Of a stretch of 64,000 nucleotides of DNA, positions 56,366 through 64,000 are shown piece by piece (position 1 is the stretch's first letter; each line of letters starts with the position of its first letter). This DNA is from Tamarix chinensis (taxonomy: Eukaryota > Streptophyta > Magnoliopsida > Caryophyllales > Tamaricaceae). The notes under the pieces are model-generated. The model was not told where the DNA came from and ran no database searches. It was given only the letters and a program-made list of their open reading frames with translations. The stretch lies in the NCBI GenBank assembly GCA_030549775.1, contig CM060173.1, positions 1 through 64,000 of the forward strand, read 5' to 3'. Both the position numbers and the translations under genes were made by a program.

Positions 56366-57424
56366 TAATCTATTTGGGCCCGACTGAATAATCTTCCACT
56401 TTAAATAATTAGTATTTTTTCATTTAATTAATACAACAATTCCATTCATTTAACTTGAAAAGGAGATCACAAACCCGGAGACACAAAGGTACACCGATCA
56501 TACTGGCGCATACAAGTAGCACAATACCCTCCAAACATCAACCTAGGGACGCAAAAGTACCCTGGTTGTACTAGTGCACGAGGACACGCATTACCCTACT
56601 GAAAAGGACACCTAATCCATAAGTATGCATACCCCCTAAGCAGGTCCGTAAAACTAAATAGAGTAAGATGTAGGGTCTAGCTGGGGCATTAAGGCACACC
56701 AGCAAAATCCAGAATAATCATGGACCAAACCACATCTTTAGGGTAGCGACCTCTAAAGAGCCACCATTTCGATCTCGAGGTCTTCCACTTTAATTATTAG
56801 TGTTTTAATTAAGATGACCATAATAATCACATCAATCACATGCTTAATCATTTTTATTTGTTTATGTTATTATTAAGCAATCCTTATTCATATTATTATC
56901 CATGTTAACATAAATAATCCAATAAGGTCATCCTAGGTTCCAACTCTTATACTTAGGCACCTTAGGTCAAAATGACCAAAATGCCCCTAAGGCTAAGGTT
57001 TCCTCTTATCATCTATTTTCATTACATAATTCATTTCTATTTATTCACATGCCACAATAGGTTATCATATCATAATTATACTACTGGTCATAGAATCAAG
57101 TACTCGGGATAATGGAACACATAAACCCTAACATGTACTTCTAGCACATAAAACAGACATTTCTATGCATAATTAATAATTAAGACACATCTTGCATGAT
57201 TAATAAACATCATAACTCACCCTTGGTTATCCATTCAACCCTATACCATGCATTATCCTTATGATATTCATCGATTTACCAAAATACACGTGTCCTTATA
57301 ATATACATGGTTATACTTAAACAAGTGATACTATGGCCATAAGCCCTTATTTTATTATCTAATATCCCTTATGTCTTGTTATGGAGGCTTATTAAATCTA
57401 TCGCCATGTTATATGTAAATTACC

Positions 57425-58240
57425 GATTTACGCCTCCTTACTTACAAAATTACTAAATTACCCTTCTTGTTTGTCTATTTATTAAAATACCATTTCATAT
57501 TTCAAATTACCAAATTATCCCTTCACACTTGTTAAATTATCAAATTACCCTTCATACTTATTAAATTACCAATTTACCCCTTATACTTGTTAAATTACCA
57601 AATTACCCTCCATACTTGTATAATTACCAAAAGTACCATTTATACTTATGAAATTACCAATTTACCCTTACTACTTATATAATTACCAAAATACCCTTCT
57701 TACTTGTTAAAATTACCAAATTGCCATTCAGGTTTGTTAAATTACCAAATTACCCTTTATACTTGCTAAATTACCAATTTACCCCTCATACTTGTATAAT
57801 TACCAAGTTACCCTCTTTCATGCTAAATTACCAAAATACCCTTCTCACGTATTAACTTACCATATTACCCCTTTTATTCATAACATTACCAAGTTACCCC
57901 TTTTTATGCCAAAATTACCACCCTTCTTACTTATTAATTTACCATATTATCTATTTTATTCATAAAATTACCAAGTTACCCATTTTTATACCAAAATTAC
58001 CAAAATATCTTTCTTATTTAATAATTTACCAAATTACCCATTTTATTCATAAAATTATCAAGTTATCCCTTTTTATGCCAAAATTACCAAAATGCTCTTC
58101 TTATTTAATAATTTACCAAATTACCTATTTCTCATGCCAACCTACCAAAATACCATTCTTACTTACCATATTACCCCTTTTTTATTCATAAAATTATCAA
58201 TTTACCCCTTTTCATGCTAAAATTACCAAAATACCCCTAA
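57425..58240. repeat. 30-bp tandem repeat region in LTR-H
   Basis: About 27 diverged units of TTACCAAATTACCC..TT.A.ACTTGTTAAA, the complement of the LTR-D repeat. Alternating ATTACCAAA and TTACCCTT words are spaced about 30 bases. Confidence 0.85.
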
Positions 58241-59444
58241 CACTTAAAATGTTAATACTCATGGTCCATATGCATTATTTAACACCACCAACCATTATTA
58301 TCCACTATTAATACCCATTATCACCTACCATAAACACTTATTTAGGCAACACCATTTGTACAAAAAAATTACTAAAATGCCCCTAGGGCTCATATTAACA
58401 TTATCTCTACTATAAATGACTATATTTGCTTACATAACATGCACATGTATCTAATATCAACATTAATAATAAGGATCCTTTCTTAACCATCATTTCTACA
58501 TATGAAAATTATCATAATATAACATACTTTTGATTTCAACTACTAACACATGCTACAAATCATAATATACTTAACATCACATAATATGCACACAATATAT
58601 TTAAAACCCTAATGTACTACCACACATATATCCACATATTTTAGTAGGGTATAATGGTTACCTTATTTCCAACAATAATTAAACTTTATCAATATTCCAG
58701 TTAAAAGTTTAAGCTTTGATTAGTAAAAATGAATACCTAGAAATAATACAAAAGTTAGCATATTAATAGTAGAAAATTAAAAGGATAAATTTTTATCAAA
58801 AAGCTTATTAAGTATACATATTAACACTAACTATATTATACCTCAAACTTCTTTAATATTCTAAAGAAAGGTGCACTAGCACTCACGACGCATGAGCAAC
58901 GTGAGATGCATGCATGAAAGTGGGATGCACGTGGGTGAAGAGGAGAGTTGGAAGAAGGTCTCGGTTGAGGGTGTTTAAGGGAGTGGTGGAGGAGAGTTGG
59001 GGTAGTGGCTAGGTGCAGAAGGGATGGTAGGGTGTAGGTGATGGTCAAGGCTTGAAGATTGGTGGCTTAGGGCGGCAGAGACGATGGAGGTAGGGCTAGA
59101 AAGGTGGTGCAAAGGAAGGGAGAAGAAAGAGAAGGAAGGGGAAAAAAGAGGAGAAGGGAGGGTGTTATAGGGGAATTTCGAGCAAGGTGAGGTAGGGAGG
59201 TGGTAGGGGAGGTGTCAAGTGGTCGAGGGGGTCTTCGGCGGTGGCAAAAAAGGGGGAATGGGCGGCGCAAGGTGGGGTGCATGGAGGAGGGCCTAGAAGG
59301 AGAAGAAAAGAAAGGGGAATATAAAGGTGGTTGTAGGGGGCGAGTGGTGGTTGCTGAGTGGTGCAGGGAGGAAGTAGGGGAGGCTAGGGGGTTGGTGTGG
59401 TGGTTGGTTGGGTGGTAGAGGCGGCAGTTGAGGGTGGTGAAGCA

Positions 59445-59843
59445 TGTCAGGCGCAAGAACTAATCTCTCTGTTAGTTCACAGCAGTATATAACTACCACA
59501 AGAACACACGCAGAGAAAAAATAGAAGGGAATGACAGAGAGTAGAAAACAGGAAGTAAGTTCTTGACGCAAACCGAGAGTTATCTTTATTCAATCAAAGA
59601 AAATTAATACATCATCGGAGAACTCTGTTTTATCTCCAAGATTACATTAACTCACTTCTTGATCCCCTCTCTCTTATGCCGCGTATCCCTTTTATACACA
59701 ACACCCCTAATAATACAGCTTAGATGGGAGGGATTAACCAATGAGAAATACACTCTTCAACGGCTATATTCTCACTAACTCATTTTGTTAACAAATGGTT
59801 AACTAAGATAAAGTAGTGCACGTGAGTCATAGTTTATTTCTCA
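59445..59843 (-). mobile_element. 3' LTR of Tork-like element (399 bp)
   Basis: Begins TGTCAGGCGCAAG and ends ATTTCTCA on +. The ends are TG...CA with a short TGWSA/TSWCA inverted repeat. Its first 138 bases differ from 63863-64000 at four positions (G/A, G/A, G/T, C/T), about 97 percent identity. TATACACA near 59693-59700 and CTATATTC near 59762 are possible promoter words, none decisive. Confidence 0.9.
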
Positions 59844-62800
59844 TATTCTCCACCTTTGTCCCTCCATCTTATACACCATACCAGGGCTAGGCAGTGTAGA
59901 AATTTAGCTGAGTTTAAAGGCTTGGTTAAAATGTCAGCAGCATTATCTTCTGTTGACACCTTCTCCAACTTTAACTTGTCACTTTCAAGCACTTCTCAGA
60001 TAAAATGAAGTTTGACATCAATATGCTTGGTTCTCTCATGGTACACTAGATTCTTGCTTAATCATAAAGCACTCTAGTTATCACACCAGATTATCACACT
60101 CCTTGCACTAAGTCTGAATTCCTTGATTAGTCCCTTAATCCATAAGGCTTCCTTCACTGCTTTAGTACATGAGATATATTCTACTTCAGTGGTTGAAAGA
60201 GAAACCACTCTCTGTAATGAAGCCTTCCAACTTACGACACATCCTCCTAACTTGAATATATATCCTGATTGAGACCTTCGGGAATCTTTATCACCAGCAA
60301 AATCTGCATCAGTGAAACCCACTAACTCTGTCATATCAGAACCTTTAGCACCAAATACCAACCCAACATCCAGAGACCCTGCAAGATATTTTAACACCCA
60401 TTTCACAACTTTCCAATGTTCAATGCCTGATTCTGCCATGAAACGACTGACTATACTTACAACATAGGCTAAATCTGGCCTGGTACAGATCATTAGATAC
60501 ATGAGGCTCCCCACTACTGAACTGTATGGAACTCTTTTCATGTATTGAATGTCTTCAACTGTCTCTGGCTTTTGAGTCTTTGATAGCTGAAACTGTGAAG
60601 ATAAAGGAGTAAGAACAGACCTGACAGAGGTAAATCCAAACTTTTCTAACACTCTTTTAACATATGAGCTTTGAGATAATATCATCAACCTCTTCTGTCT
60701 TTCTCTGTGAATTTCAATTCCCAGTATTTTCTTAGCCACTCCTAGTTCCTTCATTTCGAATTCTGATTTCAACAAACCCTTCACCTTCGCAATTTGCAAC
60801 TTATCTTTACTGGCTGTTGGCATATCATCTACATATAGTAGAAGATATACATCCTCTTGCCCCCTCTTGTGCAATACATACACACAGGAGTCAAATAGAC
60901 TTCTGTTAAAACCAATACTCTTCACATATTTATCAAACCTGTGGTTCCATTGTCTAGGTGACTGTTTCAGCCCATATAATGACCTTTTGAGCAAACACAC
61001 CCAATCTTCCTTACCCTTAACAACAAATCCAGGAGGCTACTTCATATATATTTGTTCATTAAGCTCTCCATGGAGGAATGCAATGGTAACATCCAACTGT
61101 TCAAGTTTCAAGTCTTCCAAAGTAACTAAAGCCAGCAAACATCTAATAGATGTATGCTTAACAACAGGAGAAAATATCTCTTCATAATCAACCCCCTCCT
61201 TCTGAGTGAAACCCTGAGCAACTAACCTTGCTTTGTATCTAGGTCTTTCCCTAGCTATGGAGCCTTCTTTGAGTTTATAAATCCATTTGCATCCTACCAG
61301 TATCTTTCTTTTAGGCTTAGGAACTAATTCCCATGTTTGGTTTTTCTTAAGTGAATCTAGTTCAGCTTCCATTGCACCAATCCAGATGCTCCTATTTACA
61401 ACTTCAATTGCTTCCTTGTAACTCAGTGGCTCATCTTCAACATGATTTGCAATGTTCAGTGCATAGGACACAAGTTCAGCATATCCATACCTTTCTAGAG
61501 GTCTAACCACCCTCCTTGGTCTGTCTCTAGCAAGTTGGTGCTTTGCCAACTCTGAATCAGATCCACTCAAATGAGAGTCATCAATATCTCCTTGATCATG
61601 TGCAGGACCAGTACCCTGAGTAGGTTCCAATGTGTCTTCATGCTCCACTTCAATGATAAATTTATTATCATTAGCACTACTCCCAAGTGCATTATCAGAA
61701 AATATATTTTTATAAAAAACTGATTCCTTGAAAACCACATCCCTACTTATAAAGGTTTTAAATGATCCTCCCTCAACACTTAACACCTTATACCCTTTAA
61801 CTCCATCAGGGTATCCAAGGAAAATACATTTAACAGCTCTTGAATCAAGTGTCCCTTCCTTTAGATGAGCATAACACACACATCCAAAAGCCTTAAGCTG
61901 AGTATAGTCAAGTGCAGACCTTCTCCATCTTTCAATAGGAGTATCAAATTCCAATGCAACTGAAGGAAATCTATTTATGATAAAAACAAGCAGTCTTAGC
62001 TGCCTCTACCTAGTACACTTGTGGCATACCTGAAGTTATCATCATGCACTTGACCCTTTCTAAAATTGTTCGATTCATCCTCTCAGCCACACCATTTTGT
62101 TGAGGTGTTCCTTTCACTGTCAAGTGCCTTATTATGCCTTGTTCCTTGCAGAAATTATTGAATTCTTCATTGCAGAACTCCAGGCCATTGTCTGTTCTCA
62201 GCTTCTTAACCTTCTTCTCAATCTAAGTTTCGACCATCAGCTTCCACTCCTTAAAGCACCTCAAAGTATCATCTTTACTTTTCATAAAATAAATCCACAC
62301 CATTCTTGAGTAATCATCAATGATTGATAGGAAGTATTTGGCACCACCTTCTGAAGGAACCCTAGCAGGGCCCCAAAGATCTGAGTGTACATAGTCTAAT
62401 ACATGTTTAGACCTTTTTGAATTGGGTAGAAACTTCACTCGAAAGGCCTTTCCTTTAATGCATTCTTCACAAAATTCAAGATCAGACATCTTTTCAGCAC
62501 CAAGAACACCTTTCTTGGATAAAATCTTTAGGCCTTTTTCACTAATGTGACCTAATTTATAGTGCCACAGTAGTGTATTGCTTATACTCTCCTTATGTGA
62601 TTTCACCATCACATTCTCTGATCTAGGTTCATAGGTATTAAGGGTATAGAGACCATAAGCCAAATCTGCTTTCATGCACACCATAGAACCTTGTATTACC
62701 TTCAGAACCCCCTTTTTAGCCTTAATGGAGTATCCTTCCTTATCTAATGAACCCAAAGAGATTAAATTCCTTTTCAGATCAGGTATATATCTTACTTCTT

Positions 62801-63830
62801 GGAGTAGAAATTCATTTCTAGTGCACAGGTGAATTAGAATAGTACCTTTTCCGACAATAGGGCAGGCTTTGTTATTTCCCAACAGGACATGACCCCCAAC
62901 TACTCTTTCATACTCCTGAAACATTGATTTATAAGGACACATATGAAAAGTACACCATGTATCCAGAATCCACCCACGATTTGCTTGAGTACTAGACACC
63001 ATTAATACTTCAGCACTATCATATCCATCAGAGGCAGTCTCTGCATCCCCAAAATCACCAGCATTCGACTTGTCTTTCTTGGAAGGGAAGCATTTGTTAT
63101 TTCTCTCAGGACATTCCCTTTTGTAATGCCCTTTCTTGTGGCAGTGGAAACATTTGCGAGAGGCCTTGGACTGAGATTGAGATGAACCACGCTTGGTCCT
63201 CTTCTCCCTCCTCTTTGTCCTTCCTCTAACCGTGAAACTTTCAACATTATCATCCTCCTTCTTCTCTTCCTTCCTCTTTAGTTCCTTTGAAGTGAGGGCT
63301 ATCACAACATTTTCCAGTTTTAATGCATCATGAGTATACATCATGGTGTCAACAAAATGCTCGAACCTCTCAGGCAAGGAGTTGAGTAGGATGATTGCTT
63401 GATCTTCGTCTTCCACCTTTACTTCAATGTTTTCCAAATCAAGAATCATTTTTTTGAAGTCGTCCAAATGATCTTCTATGGATTTCTTTGGATTCATCTT
63501 CAAAGAGTATAGTCTCTGTTTCAAGATCACCCTTTTCGTGAGTGATTTGGTCATATACAATCCTTCCAACTTTTTCCACAAGTCTGCTGCTGTCTTTTCT
63601 TTGGATACTTCTCTCAAAACCCGATCACCTAAGCATAGGATGATAGAGCTATGAGCCTTCTGTTCGATTTCCACACTTGACTTGTCATCATCCTTCTCAT
63701 TTTATTTCTTGTTTTCAACTATGGCCGAGTGGAGCCCTTGTTGAACAAGCAGGGCTTTCATCTTAACACGCCACAAGCCAAAGTCATTCTTGCATGTAAA
63801 TTTTTCCACATCATACTTTGTTGATGCCAT
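59834..63830 (-). pseudogene. Tork-like gag-pol polyprotein, disabled
   Basis: The start ATG at 63830 follows the primer site by 18 bases. Domains by codon: gag/UBN2 (1-180), CCHC knuckle CFHCHKKGHYKREC (63182-63141), protease with WILDTWCTFHM (near 62963), pre-integrase LLWHYKLGHIS...CEECIKGK (about 62570-62450), integrase VHSDLWGP / RTDNGLEF / GVAERMNR, RT from KKNQTWELV to LLLYVDDM (61350-60820), RNase H DADFAGDKDSRRSQSGY and STTEVEYIS, and the end ADILTKPL. YVDD and the D,D,E residues are intact, but the protease has DTW instead of D(T/S)G. Stops: 63704-63702, 62225-62223, 62012-62010, 61039-61037, 60076-60074, 60064-60062, 59998-59996. One extra T at about 61980-61985 shifts the frame. 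The final stop overlaps the LTR by ten bases. Confidence 0.93.
59846..59865 (-). other. Polypurine tract of Tork-like element
   Basis: The minus strand reads GGAGGGACAAAGGTGGAGAA, two bases short of the 3' LTR start TGAGAAATAAAC. It is the primer for plus-strand DNA synthesis in this family. Confidence 0.8.
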
Positions 63831-63848
63831 GGATCCTCCTCCACCTCA

Positions 63849-63860
63849 GCTCTGAAACCA
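63849..63860 (-). other. Primer-binding site of Tork-like element (initiator tRNA-Met)
   Basis: The minus strand reads TGGTTTCAGAGC, 11 of 12 bases of the usual TGGTATCAGAGC, starting two bases after the LTR end. Initiator tRNA-Met is the standard primer of plant copia elements. Confidence 0.88.
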
Positions 63861-63862
63861 AT

Positions 63863-64000
63863 TGTCAGGCGCAAGAACTAATCTCTCTATTAGTTCACAA
63901 CAGTATATAACTACCACAAGAACACACGCAGAGAAAAAATAGAAGGGAATGACAGAGAGTAGAAAACAGGAAGTAATTTCTTGATGCAAACCGAGAGTTA
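63863..64000 (-). mobile_element. 5' LTR of Tork-like element, partial
   Basis: The first 138 + strand bases of the second LTR, beginning TGTCAGGCGCAAG. About 261 bases and the right target-site copy lie beyond the window. Confidence 0.9.

Larger units (their letters stand above)
55256..59444 (-). mobile_element. LTR-H: long solo-LTR-like unit, split by Tork-like copia
   Basis: The + strand begins TGTAACACCCCCAAAATTCAC. The terminal hairpin (55348-55393), minisatellite copies (55995-56365), the complement of the 30-bp tandem region (57425-58240) and the G-rich leader (58890-59440) appear in order. The rest, including the AT-rich start and the second target-site copy, should lie beyond the copia element and outside the window. 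It shares its layout with LTR-D rather than with A/B/E/F/G and lacks the exon-like block. Candidate target sequence on the left is GACCA (55251-55255). Frames at 59067-59571 are leader artefacts. Confidence 0.72.
59445..64000 (-). mobile_element. Tork/Tnt1-like Ty1/copia retrotransposon, right end off-window
   Basis: A minus-strand element with 3' LTR (59445-59843), polypurine tract (59846-59865), a single gag-pol frame (63830 to 59834), primer site (63860-63849) and the first 138 bases of the other LTR (63863-64000). Gag wording at the start (MASTKYDVEKF...), CCHC knuckle, PR-IN-RT-RNase H order and initiator-Met priming fit the Tork (Tnt1-like) lineage. Expected full length is about 4.8 kb given a 399-bp LTR. 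It sits inside LTR-H; the left candidate duplication is AAGCA (59440-59444), and its partner is off-window. Confidence 0.93.

Overview
This is flowering-plant nuclear DNA made almost entirely of nested, decayed transposable elements. I recognise no host gene, tRNA, rRNA or CRISPR array. The evidence for a plant is a CACTA (En/Spm) transposon with TNP2-type and PF03004-type genes, two Ty1/copia retroelements (one SIRE/Maximus-like, one Tork/Tnt1-like) primed by initiator tRNA-Met, a hAT-type MITE, and a degenerate plant-type telomere heptamer array. The species cannot be named from the sequence.

Layout. 1-70 is the heptamer array. 71-12764 is a minus-strand CACTA element whose transposase gene is split by a 5.07 kb insertion (LTR-A, 6160-11231). 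12765-13718 is a fragment with its own TATA box and a broken ORF resembling the putative plant transposon protein domain. 13719-18867 is LTR-B. 18868-48165 is one minus-strand SIRE-like copia element: its 5' LTR is at 46602-48165, gag and pol are broken, the 3' LTR is missing, and it is split by LTR-C (20472-23807), LTR-D (24309-34467, itself split by LTR-E 25669-30906), fragment LTR-I (about 35340-36935) and LTR-F (37353-46097, itself split by LTR-G 38344-42665). 48166-55255 is AT-rich DNA without recognisable genes, containing a well-bounded hAT MITE (51111-51739). 55256 onward is LTR-H, split at 59445 by a Tork-like copia element that runs off the right edge.

The dominant component, about 38 kb or 60% of the window, is a family of long LTR-like units (3.3-5.2 kb; called LTR-A to LTR-I here). 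All use TG...CA ends close to TGAAATACCCC...GGGGGTGTTACA. Six copies have both target-site copies readable: four are perfect 5-bp duplications and two match 4/5. No copy has an internal domain. Members share an ordered architecture: an AT-rich start, a purine/pyrimidine tract, a TATAAATA box, a C-rich leader, trinucleotide microsatellites, a 62-63 bp exon-like block flanked by splice-like AG/GT and holding the palindrome GGAGCGTGCTCC, a minisatellite built on CCACTATTATAGCCGGTGG, and a terminal hairpin. This family is the best candidate here for something not fully described: either solo LTRs of a giant-LTR retrotransposon whose bodies have all been lost, or a self-contained non-autonomous element.

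Relative order of insertion from nesting: the SIRE-like element, then C, D, F and I into it, then E into D and G into F. Independently, A went into the CACTA element and the Tork-like element into H. The Tork LTRs differ at 4 of the 138 positions that can be compared, so it is probably among the youngest insertions, yet its gag-pol carries seven stop codons and a frameshift.
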